A stretch of DNA of 64,000 nt from Psilocybe azurescens (Eukaryota; Basidiomycota; Agaricomycetes; Agaricales; Agrocybaceae), in NCBI GenBank assembly GCA_023853785.1, contig JAJIRX010000488.1:62001-126000 (forward strand), read 5' to 3'. The notes under the pieces were generated by a model, which was not told the origin of the DNA, made no database searches, and saw only the letters and a program-made list of their open reading frames with translations. Both the position numbers and the translations under genes were made by a program. Shown in pieces: positions 1-11,235 of the stretch; the stretch's first letter is position 1, and every line of letters starts with the position of its first letter.

Positions 1-980
1 GCTCGTTTCTTGATTCCACTTCTCTAAGGCATTGAGTTCCAAGCTGAGACTTGCATCACTGTTTCATGAACACGAGTTCCACGCACTCGAGGTCGGAATT
101 CCCGTGATCTGTACCGATTGGGCGCTTACCTTCGGTTTTATTTTCAAGATTAGACTTGTTTAAAAAGACACCTACCGAACAATCTGATTGACTATCCATG
201 AAAGCTGAGATCTGACGTCTCAACAGACGACGAACCTGAAGTGATTATTTCCCCTCCGAGCAGCTATTAGTTCCTCGGTATGTTTTTGTTAGACTTCTTC
301 ATGAAAGCCATTTAAAAACGCAAAATCCTGTCATAGAGTATGCCATTGTTCCCTGTACCCCGTAACACATGGTTAGGAGATTTAAAACTAGCCAACAGGA
401 CAAGATTCTATGTACCAGACCATTCTGACGATAGATCTCCGATGTTGCACAAGGATGGTGTATTCGTTAACCTACAACGAGATCTCCTTGGCGGTATTGA
501 ATATGACCGATGGAGCTAGGTAGTTGACTGATCAAAACGACGACATACGCGGTCTTTCCTACCGACATCCATAAGGAGCCACAAGGTCCATCCGATGGGA
601 GTTTTGGCAAGTCTTTTTCCGAGATTTGTTATTGAGCTTTAACCTCAATTGGTCACAAGAACGACTTGATTTTCCGGAATCGATGCAAGTTAACATCGCA
701 AAAAGTCGTAATTGGATCTCTGCGAGCCTTTTGCGTCTCTTTTCTTTCCTGCGTCTATTATTGTTGCTATCACTCCTCGGTGGAACATGAAGGGCTTAGG
801 GACCTACAGTAATCGACTTGGCTCATACGATTCTTCGTCGATTGTCCACTTTTTCCGATATTGCTTTCCATCTTCCGAAGAGGAAGAGAAAATGATGAGG
901 CATCTGAGCCATATATATAGGAGAGGTCATTACACCCCAATGGTGGTTCACTCACATTCGATTTCACTCTGTCCTTCGAA
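1..980. other. 5' flank of the AA9 gene, no gene seen
   Basis: No reading frame here has fungal coding character. The short open frames at 712-996 and 770-967 overlap the AA9 core promoter and have no recognisable domain. I read the stretch as intergenic DNA whose right end is the promoter and 5' UTR of the AA9 gene at 981. Confidence 0.6.
911..919 (+). promoter_or_regulatory. TATA box of the AA9 gene
   Basis: An ATATATATA run lies about 65 bases before the AA9 start codon at 981. That is the usual TATA-to-ATG spacing for a strongly regulated fungal secreted-enzyme gene with a short 5' UTR. This is inference from sequence and spacing only. Confidence 0.55.
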
Positions 981-2504
981 ATGCGTTACGTCTTAGCGAC
1001 TGCTGCTTTCATCGCTTCTGCGGCTGCCCATGCCACATTCCAGGAGCTCTGGATCAACAATGTCGACGCTGGTTCCTCTTGTGTCCGCCTTCCCAACAGC
1101 AACAGCCCGATAACAAGCGTGTCTGGTAGTGTGAGTAGTTTCTGGCAGCCCATTATCGTGCTATAACTTTATTTCAGGATATTGCCTGTAACACAGCTGG
1201 TACTAGCAGGGGTGTCTGCGCCGTCAACGGTCTGTCGTGCATAATGTGGCTTATATACACATCTAACATCAATCAATATTCACAGCTGGTGATCAACTTA
1301 CCGTTGAGATGCATCAACAGCCAGGAGATCGCTCATGCAGCAACGAGGCCATTGGCGGAGATCACTTTGGGCCTGTGCAGGTCAGCTAGCATTTATTCTT
1401 CCAGAGAGGCCTTGCATTAAACCTCAGTGATATCATAGGTATATATGGCCGCCGTTTCTGATGCGACTACTGCCGTTGGAGCGAGTCAGAGCTGGTTCAA
1501 GGTTGCGGCACTTGGGATGCCATCAAAGAGCCCCAACTACTTCGGAACCCAAGTTCTCAACGTGAGCAGTGATCAACGACGTTCCATCTTTGGAACAAAC
1601 AATCGAATGAACAATCTTCTTTCTAGGATAACTGTGGGCACTTCACTTTCACAGTTCCTAAAGACATCGCACCCGGTAATTATCTCGTTCGGGCTGAAGT
1701 CATCGGTTAGTCTGGAACTCGTCGTCTTTCATAGCTTATTTCTGAAGTTTACTCCCATCAGCTCTTCACGTCGCTAGCTCGCTTGGAGGTGCTCAATTCT
1801 ACGTGTCATGCTACCAAATTAACGTTTCCGGCTCGGGATCTGCGAAACCTCCCACTGTCAAATTCCCGGGTGCCTACAGTGCCAATGACCCTGGTATCCT
1901 CGTCAACATCCATCAAAGTCTCAGCACCTACATTAGTGAGCGATGTTTTATTATTTCATCAATCCGCGTCATCTTAAGCGCTCGCGTTTGCTAGTCCCTG
2001 GACCAACTCCGTACGGAACAACCATCCCTCCCGTTGCCGCTACCCCTGGCCCACTACCGCGACCTGGAATACTGCTAATCAGCCCAAGACCGTTCCGACT
2101 GTAGTTCCCGGAAGTCCGGCTACAACCGTGTCTTCTGGCAGTGGATCGGGCCCGACGACTGTCTCAACGACTGTCCGCACAACGACCCCCACCGCTACGC
2201 CCACATCAATAACCCCCGGAACTGTTGCGCTCTACGGACAATGTGGAGGAGTGAGTGCATTCTTCACCAGGACGTCCCCATTTACTGATATAAGATGTTT
2301 CTGATCACTAGATTGGATGGACGTATGTGACCTTGTAGCCTTATTTGTGTGCCTTACTGATTTTTTTTTTCTGCAGCGGTGCTACGGGATGTGCCCAAGG
2401 GACGTGTCACGCAGTCAACGGTTTGTGTAGCTCTCGGTTATAGACCTGAAGAAATGCTGACTGGCATTTACAATATAGATTACTATTACCAGTGCTTGAA
2501 TTGA
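981..2504 (+). CDS. AA9 lytic polysaccharide monooxygenase with C-terminal CBM1 (apparent linker frameshift)
   Basis: This is a secreted copper enzyme that oxidatively cleaves cellulose. The signal peptide (about 16 residues) ends in a way that makes the mature protein start with His (HATFQELW), the first ligand of the copper histidine brace. The second His is in [12 protein letters not shown], and the [10 protein letters not shown] motif carries the active-site Gln/Tyr pattern. Exons join at 1130/1178, 1229/1286 and onward through several short introns. A Ser/Thr/Pro linker leads to a CBM1 (LYGQCGG, then IGWTG, then CAQGTCH, then DYYYQCLN) split by three introns, with the stop at 2502-2504. 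At about 2052-2055 one base is missing: the frame reading ...PPVAATPGP must shift to reach [11 protein letters not shown]. Read literally, the protein ends at 2104 without the CBM1. The family is certain; whether the shift is biological is doubtful. Confidence 0.9.
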
Positions 2505-3350
2505 AGTCCCTCTATCCATATGTGAAACGTATTTTGCGTATCCTGGAAATTTCCCTTGCTAATATCTTAAACATTGTATTTCATCAATCAAAAAATCTTC
2601 TTTCGTTGGTTATTGCTCTGGTCTGAAAGTTAGTTGAAATACGGAAGGTCCTCCCCAAACCTACACAGTGTACTTCCGATCCATTGACGATTAGGCAAGT
2701 TACTTTCCTCACAAGCAACTTGAACACTGCTCTTGACTCGCGTTCAATGTAAGTCGGGCTTACCACAGCCCCTTTTTCGTATTATCTTATCTTCTACATA
2801 TACATACACGTGACCGCGACCCCCAACCTGTTTCTTATACAGCGACTTAGGCTCGTCCCCATCCGGCTTCGCGACACGTGCTGTCACTAAAGTGCACGTG
2901 GTTTGTGAGAGTGAACTCGACAACTCGCGTAGCCGGCTGGGCTGTCTCGGGCACTTTTGGCGGACCCCGCCAAATTCATACACCTGTACTGGGATGAAAA
3001 TGTATCTCGAGTTCAAAAAAGTTCGAAATTTGAGTGTACAATAATTGGCTATTTTTTGATTTTAAATCAATTAGAGTATACAACTTTTTTTCAAAAATTT
3101 TGTTGACTTCGTCATCGCTGTCAACAATGACTGGAGTTTAAATGTAAAAAAAAAACGACTTTATGTATACCCAATTTGAGCACTTTTTTTGAGTTGTGGC
3201 CGCTTTTTTCGACTAAGTGACAAGGTATGAAATGGCAGGGAAAACAGCTATCACCAAAAAGGGCCCGAGTCAGCTCCAGTCTGCTCGCAAGCTTGCTCCT
3301 GCCTGATCATGTGCTCATGTGTGATGTGTAAGAATTCTAGAACACAAAAG

Positions 3351-3379
3351 CTGAGTTGTTTGCAAGGCAAACAACTCAG
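3351..3379. repeat. Short perfect hairpin, copy 1
   Basis: A 13-bp stem (CTGAGTTGTTTGC) closes on a 3-base loop. The same stem-loop, slightly changed, recurs at 3469-3499. The words before copy 1 (CTAGAACACAAAAGCT) recur at about 3396, so the hairpin is part of a small duplicated unit. Confidence 0.7.
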
Positions 3380-3468
3380 AATAGATTTGTATTTACCTAG
3401 AACACAAAAGCTAGGTAGTAATTTAGTATAATAAATGAAACATACTAAGTAATAAAGAATAGTACTCA

Positions 3469-3499
3469 CCTCAGTTGTTTGCGAGGCAAACAACTGAGG
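3469..3499. repeat. Short perfect hairpin, copy 2
   Basis: A 14-bp stem (CCTCAGTTGTTTGC) closes on a GAG loop. It is near-identical to the hairpin at 3351-3379. It may be a MITE end or a structured repeat; no function can be assigned. Confidence 0.7.
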
Positions 3500-4213
3500 A
3501 GAGCTCATATCAAAGTTTTGTATATAAAGTACTTTGTTGTCCAAGACTTGTATCTACAAAGTGAATAGAAACTAATAAAGGTGTATTGCATGCCGCGAAC
3601 GAAGATAACAAACTGAATATGTTGTATATATTACAGAAAAGGAATAGTGCAATAATGCACCATTAATGAACAAATATGTAAGAATGAATATATGTACAAA
3701 GGTTTAAGGAACAGGCAGTTGCACAGCCAAACGGCTGTGAGATGCTATCATGTTTGCTTACTATATTCCAACATGATGATATGAGACTAGAGCTTGCAAG
3801 CATGACTGGCTAGCAAGTCTAACAGTGACTCCAACTTTTCTCTTTCTTTACACATCGTACACTTCTGTAACCTAGCCAATCGTTCAATTAATACATTGTG
3901 CTTTTTTATTTTCTGTATCACCCTCAGTAAGCCCTGTGATGACAGGCTTTTATTTAACCTACTATACTCATTAAAACATTGGCGGGCACCTCACAGATTA
4001 TCCAAACAACATCATCACACTCAACTTGATATCATTATGCATGTTTCTTCACACCAGAAACCCTAACTTATATAATGTCAGTAAGTGTACTTTTGAAGCA
4101 AATTGCCAATATTTGTATTTAAACAGAGGCTATCACAATTCACATAGCATGTTACAGCTTTGTGACACAACATGTACCACATGACCAATTTGTAATTTAT
4201 TACTTCCACCATT

Positions 4214-5680
4214 GTTCTGACCACACATCGGGAGTTTTGATGTTCAGGTGACCTTTGAAGTAGTTAAATTATGGTCATAAAACATATCAAATACAGATTG
4301 ATTTTAAAGATTGAAAACATATTTTATGGAAGGGAAACTTGAATTTGGCATAAGATTTTACATATATGTCAATCTACACAGGAACTTTGTAAGACATCTA
4401 ATATTTTAAATACTAAGTAAGTTTGTAGAGCCCACTATATATTAAATTTGGGACACCCTCTTTGGTACCCAAACATTTTATCTACATACCTATCTTCAAA
4501 GGGATTTGTATTTTAAATTCAGAGGAATTTTCAAAGGACCTTTGAATATAAACTATTATTTTAAACTCAAAAGAGCGGACAAAGTCTGCTATTACCAGCT
4601 GAAGAAATTGCACTACAGCATGATATTTAGTATTTATTACAAATTGCCAACAGGAATCCTGAAAATTTTTATCTATATATATGGTGTTTATTTACATCTA
4701 TGTACTAGATTGCAACTAACAAATTTCATACATGCAAAATACCCTGCCTTCAGCAGGTAATACAAAGTTCCTTTGTTAGCCAACTTGTATCTCAAATATT
4801 AAATGACCTTCAGGATCAATTTGTATTTGAAATACAAAGGTTCTTTGTATGACATAAAACATATCTGTTATGTGACAAGTTACAAGGTTTCTATGTAGTT
4901 CAAGTACAAAGGAATTTTAAATGTGTACATTGTAGATTGACCTGTAGTTCATCTACAGGTTTCTTTTGAATTATGCGCCTACTCATTGCCCACTACCTTA
5001 CCCAATGTGTGCCCACCTCAAACATAGCAGGCACTTGGGACATTATGTCATAAAAATTCAAATTAGCACCTGATGCAGGTGACATAATGTTCTAAGTGCC
5101 TGCCATTTTGAGAGTGGATGCACATCGGGTAATGTAGTGGGTGACGAGTGGGCACATAATTTAAAGGAAACCTGTAGATGAACTACAGGTCAATCTACAA
5201 TGTACACATTTAAAATTCCTTTGTACTTGAACTATAGAAACTTCATAGGTAATCATAAATTTCATATATTTTGTACCATAAAGGGCCTCTTTGTACTTCA
5301 AGTACAAATTGATCCTGAAGGTCATTTAATATTTGAGCTACAAGTTGGTTAACAAAGGAACTTTGTATTTAAAATAATAATTCATATTCAAAGGTCCTTT
5401 GAAGATTCCCCTGAATTTAAGTTACAAAATCCCTTTGAAGATAGGTATGTAGCTAAAATATTTGGGTACCAAAGAGGGTGTCCCAAATTGAATATATAGT
5501 GGGCTCTACAAACTCACTTTGTATTTAAAATATTAGATGTCTTACAAAGCTTCTGTGTAGATTGACATATATGTAAAATCTTATGCTAAATTCAAGTTTC
5601 CCTCCCATAAGATATATTTTATGACATAATTTTACCCCTTCAAAGATTACCCAAATATTGAAGCTCCCGATGTGCCAAGT
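4214..5680. repeat. 1.47-kb imperfect foldback (long inverted repeat) element
   Basis: The left arm (from about 4216, ACACATCGGGAG) pairs with the right arm (ending near 5672, CTCCCGATGTGC) over most of its length. Examples are GACACCCTCTTTGGTACCC near 4452 against GGGTACCAAAGAGGGTGTC near 5465, and CCTGTAGTTCATCTACAGG near 4941 against its mate near 5170. The arms meet around 5060-5085. The left arm is about 180 bp longer owing to a nested insertion at 4575-4757. No transposase is seen. This is probably a non-autonomous foldback-type transposon or an inverted duplication of an AT-rich sequence; a clear target duplication was not found. Confidence 0.8.
4575..4757. mobile_element. Small insertion nested in the left foldback arm (MITE-like)
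   Basis: This ~180-bp block is absent from the matching place in the right arm. Its ends carry inverted words: ATTACCAGCTGAAG near 4599 and CTTCAGCAGGTAAT near 4750. That is what a small non-autonomous DNA transposon inserted after the foldback formed would look like. Boundaries are approximate. Confidence 0.45.
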
Positions 5681-7584
5681 TCTGACCAAGTTCTTACCTG
5701 TATAAATACATGACCTGAAGATTTATCCTCAAATTGTGTCTCCCTTTCTCTCTCCTTCATGCCTCATTGATCAACACACCTACTAGTAGTATCTCAATCC
5801 AATGCAACGGGGTCAAAGTCACATGTACCTAGCAACATCCAGCCCAATGAACCTTCAGAGGACCAGACCTCAAGCTATTCAAGGTCAACCTCCAACAAGA
5901 AAGTGCATAGGACAAGAGAAAATATTTGCTTCAATTACCTGTCAAATTGATTGAGCAGGTGTGTCTGCTGCATTCCAGGACGTGATTTGTATGGTGGTCA
6001 ACAACTTTTGGTTTAGATTTTCTAGCACCTTGGCCCTCTTGGCCTCCTTCACCGGAGCAACAAAGTGATTTGTGGCTTCCTGATGACTAAGGCTAACAAG
6101 AAATTTTGGAAGACTACACAAGAGAATGTCAGTGGACTCCCTGACTGTCCTAATGATCTTAGTGAGCTGCAGTATATGAATCTGGTCCTTGGCAGCCAAT
6201 TCTGCATACGTCTCACTTAATACTTTGCTATTGATAATATCCTCAAGAACTGAGCAGGAGTGCAAGCACATCAAGAATATCTATATTGTATAGACTGCTA
6301 GACTTAAAGTTTGTTTGAAATGCTCAGAGAATGTGTAAGAAACAATGCTTCCTCAATAACTTATTATCTATTTAATAAACCCTGTAGTGGATTCAGGAGG
6401 CATCCAAGTGAGTGGAACCTCTATCACCATCTAATCTGCACGTATTGTAGAAAGACAGGGGACTGCACAAGTCTTCAGGCTCATGTGTTAGACATGTATG
6501 TATAATTTAACTGTCTTATATATGGTTGTGAGACCACTTTCTCATTTTACACTTGTGCAGGCATGGTATCTCCAAACTGTCAGAAGATGACATTACTATC
6601 TGTCAGGGCAACACTAAAATCAGTGTGACAAGGCCACCAACAAAAGACAAAGCAAGAGAGTAAGAGCAGAGGATGAGGAGAGAGCAGAGGATGAGGAGAG
6701 AGCAGAGGATAGACTTATGAGGAATCAATGATCTAAAGGTTCACACCAATGATAGTGGAAATCCTAAGAGATTGAAGCTGGGGATCTATCTACAAAACAT
6801 GCAGTATTTATACTACTCTAAAGATGACTTACTAAGTAAGATTCTGGCATGATGAGTAATAAGAAGGATCATGATGAGTAATGAAGAAAGCAATGATGAG
6901 TAAGGATGAGTAATAGAGATCATGATGAGTAATGGAAAAGAGTGGTGATGGAATAATCAAGATATCAAGAAAGATAAAAGATAAAAGATAAAAGATAATC
7001 AAGTGATGAAAATAGAAGTAAATAAAGGAAACCCTGACACTATCTCCCTTGATGTGCTGTGTGCTCAGATCATTATATGTGTACTCCATCCACAAGAGGC
7101 AAAGCACTCCGCAGTAACAACTACTTTTGATACTGATTACTTGTTTGGCTTCCGTTGATAGGCCTTTTGGGTGCTGACATATATACGTAGGCACGCAAAG
7201 CCAGTTGAAGTGTGTCAGTTAACTTTCTCATCCTTTTCAAGCTCAATCACAATATCCTCTTGTAGATATACCATGAATGATGCTTCACTGTATTTCTATC
7301 TTCATCTGAATGTTGGTTATATCTAGTGTGAGTAGTAGCAAAGGTACTTCCTTCAACAAGTGATTTGAACTCTGATTTTAGTATCATGTACTCAAGTGTC
7401 TGATAATGTGAAAGTCATTTATATAAGAATAAATTTCCATTCTGCAAGATCTCCATTCCATATGCTGGTAATCATCATTACTTCTGACCAGTCACCAAAC
7501 CCTGAAGTCTGTGGTACAAAAAGTCACAGTATCAGTGTATTTATTTGTGCGATCATGTCTACAGTTCTGAGCAGCAATATTGTA
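5681..7584. other. Accessory AT-rich stretch, no supported gene
   Basis: Two open frames could be gene remnants: 5942-6274 minus (110 codons, helical, Lys/Glu-rich) and 6311-6505 plus. I recognise neither and see no splice-consistent extension. From about 6650 to 7010 the DNA is low-complexity, with repeated GAGAGCAGAGGATGAG, then GATGAGTAATG and GATAAAA words. Confidence 0.45.
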
Positions 7585-8882
7585 CTATGAAGACAAAGCT
7601 GCACCACCCACCTTCTTCATCCATTGTTCATATCGCTCAATATCTCCTGAGATGTCCTCTGGCAAGCATGTTCCAAGAGGGTCAGAAAATCTGTGATGAT
7701 GAGAGGTGGAAAGACTAGTTCATCTGGATGCAAATCCTGCATAGATACCTCCACTGCTTCTGCATCTTCTGGTGAGCACAGTGCCCACTTGGTAGGAAAA
7801 ATTTTGCCTTCTGAGTAAGTAGGAACCTCTTGAAGTGGGTGGCAGATGTGAAACACCTATATGGCTGCATGAGTGCATGGCTGACAATAATTGTGATTGT
7901 AGACCCGGAGTGCCCATTGGTTGGTTCTGTCTACAATAATGTCATAGTCTGTGGGTGCAAGATCACATGGTGTGTCTCCTACACAAATCTCAAGTATCCT
8001 TCATTGAGCATCTCGGTCTGGAAGAGGGCAGTATCTTCTTTTCACGAATCTGTGTGGCCTCATCAGAATCTGGCAGATACCATACTCCAGGGTAGATATC
8101 ATGATTTTTTCTGCATGCATGTACTGGCATAGGAAAGGGGGTGCAATCTGCCAGGGAGCATTGGTAGCTGCAATGACTATGACCCAAGATTGATCATGGA
8201 TAAGTTCATTTATTAGTATGAAGAGATCCACCATGACATTCCTCTTTTTGTCTCCCATTCTTGTGTATTTGCTTCTGAATTTGTAGACAAAGATTCAATT
8301 CGATTGAGAAATATAATCAAAGGGGATGACTCTTGTACCAACTGGAAAGCATGCTTTACTAGTCTGCAAGTTTTTGAGAGTGAGTGAAGATAACACCCAT
8401 TTAATAATGAAACGACATACATCTTGGGGCAGTCTTTCTTCATTAAGTTACTACAGCACAGTCTGAATAGCATGCTGTTCACCATGGTGGAGGTAGCCTG
8501 GACCAGAAGGTTTTTTCCTGTCCCTGGAGGACTGTACAGAAGGATTTTCTGGCCCAAACATGACCTAGCACCTCTGAAAAGGTGTGGAAACCTGAGAGGT
8601 AGAATTATACTTTCTTGGACTACTACTTTAGCATCTTCAAGCCCAGCTACATACTCCAATTTTACCAAGGGTTTGTCTGATGGAAGAGGTTTTGCCTTGA
8701 TAGTGGCTTTGTTGGTGGTGAGATGGTGTCTGAAATTGTCTATCAGCAATAACAAATTGTTGATCTTCTCTCTGATGAGGGATTTCAAGTCATTGTTGCA
8801 CTCATCTGCACAAATTAACCTTGAATGTGATTTCCATAGTCCAGCCATTTGATAATTTTGATTCTCACATTTCAGACCAAGG

Positions 8883-10868
8883 GAGGTCTTCCCTTTCCCC
8901 ACACAATCCATATGGACTCCAGTGGACTCCAGTGGACTCTCTGCCCAGCCAAACTGGCTGACAGACTGTCTAGTCCACTGGACTGGACTGGACTGCAGTC
9001 CACTGGAGTCCACCGGACTTGCACTGGAATCCTGCCAAATTTTCAGTCCAGTCTCAGTCCAGTGTATTATGAGTCCAGTCAAGTCCACTGGAGTCCACTG
9101 GAGTCCAGTGAACTGGGGCTTAAATATTCACTGAACAACAACAAATAATATATTTATTAGCACAGTCCAGTGGAGTCTACTGGATGCAATAATTAACATA
9201 ATATCCAAAGTATGATCATTAGTTATTAATATTAATATCAATTGCAAAAAATAAAAAACTACAGTCAATGGAAATAAACTCTATGAAATAACAATTGAAT
9301 AAAACAATAGTTAAATCTACATGGGAGCAAAGCCTCCCTATGAATACATTTTTGTATTTTGTTCAGTCCACGGGGTGAAAGTTTCACAGGTACATGTGAC
9401 GTGCATGTGTGCCTGGCATCAGCAGATCAGCATGACAATAATCAAATATACACATCAGCTCTTTTTCCAGCCACCAGCCACCCCCTTCCTCTCCTTTTTC
9501 CATTGCTGCCACCATCCTCGCCCTCTCTGTTATCCATGATGGCCATGACGGCCATGCAGACAACAACAAGGATGGATATTGTTACGGACACTTTATTTTC
9601 TTTTTCTTTTCCTTTCTCTTTTCTTTTTCTTTTCCCTTTTCTTTGTCATCCGTCACATCATTGATACATCATCGTATGTTCTGATGAACTTTGCTTTCCA
9701 TCACATCTACGAAACTCCATCATATCTTTGATGGACTTTCACTTCTATCTTTTATGATACATCTTTCGATGAATGCTTGATCTGTTTCCTCTATTCTTAT
9801 ATACATCTGCTGATGAACATTCAAACTCATTTCAACTTGCTGTGCAGTTCATAGTATTTATACCAGGAAGGATCCACTGTATTCTTTAGCTAGTTCTTGA
9901 GAATCTAATCTCCTCTTACTCGATACCGCTTGAACTCGCTGTTCTTGACTACTTGACTGTCGGCTTTATCCACGCATGTGAATATAAGCTTGAAGTCGTA
10001 ACAGATATGAACAATTGCAACAATGAGGGCAACAACGAGGGCAACAATGGACAGTGAGAGAGAGGGCAGCGGATGGTGAGGGCAAGGATGGTGAGGGAAA
10101 AAATGGCAGGTACAAGAGTGAGGACATCGACTGTGAGGGCAACAGCAGGGACTGCAAGAGCAAGGACAGCAGGGACTGCAAGGGCAAGGATAGCAGGGAC
10201 TGCAAGAGCAAAGGTGGGGACGGTGAGGGCAAGGGTGGGGATAGCAAGGGCAAGAACAGCAGGGACGGCAAGGGCAAGGGTGGGTACAGCAAGGGCAAGG
10301 GCAAGGATGGAAGGGACAGCAAGCATGGGGGTGGGGATGGCAAGCGCAAGCGGGGACAGCAGGGACAGCAAGCGTGAGGGTGGGGACAGTGAGGGCAAGC
10401 ATGGGGACAGTGAGGGCAAGCATGGGGACAGTGAGGGCAAGCATGGGGACAGTGAGGGCAAGGATAGTGGGTGCTACAGCTATCCCTACCATCCTCCTGC
10501 CCCCTTTTTTATTTATTTATTTTTATTTATTTTTATTTTTTCTTTATGTCTTGGACCTTGCAAATAGACAATAATGTATTACATAGTTATTAATATATTG
10601 TATTCCACTCTTCTGAATTTACATTAAGATTGAACTTATTTACTATATCAAGTCTAGTGGACTCCAGTTATCTTAGTCCATATTCACTGTATATTATAAA
10701 ATCTACTGAAGTCCAGTGGAATCCAGTGGAGTCCAGTCAAGTCCAGTCAAGTCCACTATAGTCCACAGGAGTCCACAGGACTCTGTTTACCTTTACACTC
10801 AGTATATAGGCAAGTCCAGTGGAGTCCAGTGGAGTCCATATGGACTGTGTGGGGATGGTAAAGTACTG
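8883..10868. mobile_element. Non-autonomous hAT-like DNA transposon, ~1.99 kb
   Basis: The element is bounded by an exact 8-bp direct repeat GACCAAGG (8875-8882 and 10869-10876), the target-duplication length of hAT elements. Its ends are inverted: both carry CCCCACACARTCCATATGG followed by GACTCCASTGGACTCC. On the minus strand the outermost base triplet of one end is CAG, as expected for hAT. Inside are clusters of the dispersed word TCCACTGGA (8915-9120 and 10650-10830), a long pyrimidine tract near 9590-9650 and a G-rich tandem array (10050-10470). No transposase frame is seen, so it would need a helper. It interrupts the VPS4-like gene within the MIT-to-linker coding region. Confidence 0.75.
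10050..10470. repeat. Degenerate G-rich tandem array inside the hAT-like element
   Basis: The plus strand is built from words such as AGGGCAAGGATAGCAGGGAC and, at 10375-10460, a near-perfect 21-base unit GTGAGGGCAAGCATGGGGACA repeated four times. Because the unit length is a multiple of three, several frames on both strands stay open and give Ala/Leu/Pro- or Gly/Lys/Asp-rich translations. I take these as artefacts of the repeat, not genes. Confidence 0.75.
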
Positions 10869-11235
10869 GACCAAGGACAAAATAATCCAGAGAGCTGTGA
10901 CAATGCACAAGGGCTTCGGAATAATTGTGACTACTTTCCTCCTGGATTGCGCTCTGGGAGTGTTCCAATGCTAGCTGTTGTGTAATTTTAGCAGAGAGTG
11001 TGCAGGTTAAGATGTGTATAGAGTGAGTATGTACACGTATAGTGATGTAGCTGATAGTCGACATGCTTGCTATACTAGAATGACTTGAAGTGTGAATGGT
11101 AGACGATATTGAGGACACAGAAATTGAACTTGGAGAGCAGACAGATACTTAAATGCTACAGATTATATATTAGACTTAATCGAGTAATCAGGAAAGAGAT
11201 CTAGCGTCTGCGCGGACTCTGCCGCACAGCAAGAA

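Larger units (their letters stand above)
2505..4213. other. AT-rich intergenic stretch
   Basis: No supported gene. Open frames at 2744-3016 and 3251-3544 (minus) have no recognisable protein features. Composition becomes AT-rich from about 3000. It holds two short perfect hairpins (listed separately) and runs into the foldback element. Confidence 0.5.
7585..10985 (-). pseudogene. Decayed VPS4-like AAA ATPase gene, split by a transposon
   Basis: Reading the minus strand there is an MIT-like segment (about 10985-10869: LALEHSQSAIQEESSHNYSE ... SLDYFVLG). After the inserted element come the linker and AAA core (about 8880-8200: VAGLEDAKVVVQESI, SPPGTGKN, ATNAPWQI). The VPS4 C-terminal region follows (about 7800-7585: CSPEDAEAVEVSMQDL, FPPLIITDFL, IERYEQWMKK). 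VPS4 disassembles ESCRT-III polymers. Here Walker A GPPGTGKS/T has become SPPGTGKN, and Walker B IIFIDEID has become IIFLNRIE, losing both acidic catalytic residues. The reading frame also breaks near 7660, and a 2-kb element interrupts the MIT/linker. Together these mark a pseudogene; the working VPS4 should be elsewhere in the genome. Confidence 0.8.

Noticed and set aside
2744..3016. 90-codon minus-strand frame downstream of the AA9 gene
   Set aside because: No domain, no signal peptide, biased composition, and no splice-compatible neighbours.
8213..9088. Treating the 291-codon frame as a single intact AAA protein
   Set aside because: Its first 70 codons are transposon sequence (TCCACTGGA repeats); only the part below about 8880 is VPS4-like.
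9905..10492. 195-codon minus-strand frame of Leu/Thr/Val/Pro and Cys/His/Pro repeats, and the matching Gly/Lys/Asp-rich plus-strand frames
   Set aside because: All six frames over the G-rich tandem array are open or nearly so because the unit is a multiple of three; it lies inside a transposable element and has no start context or homology.
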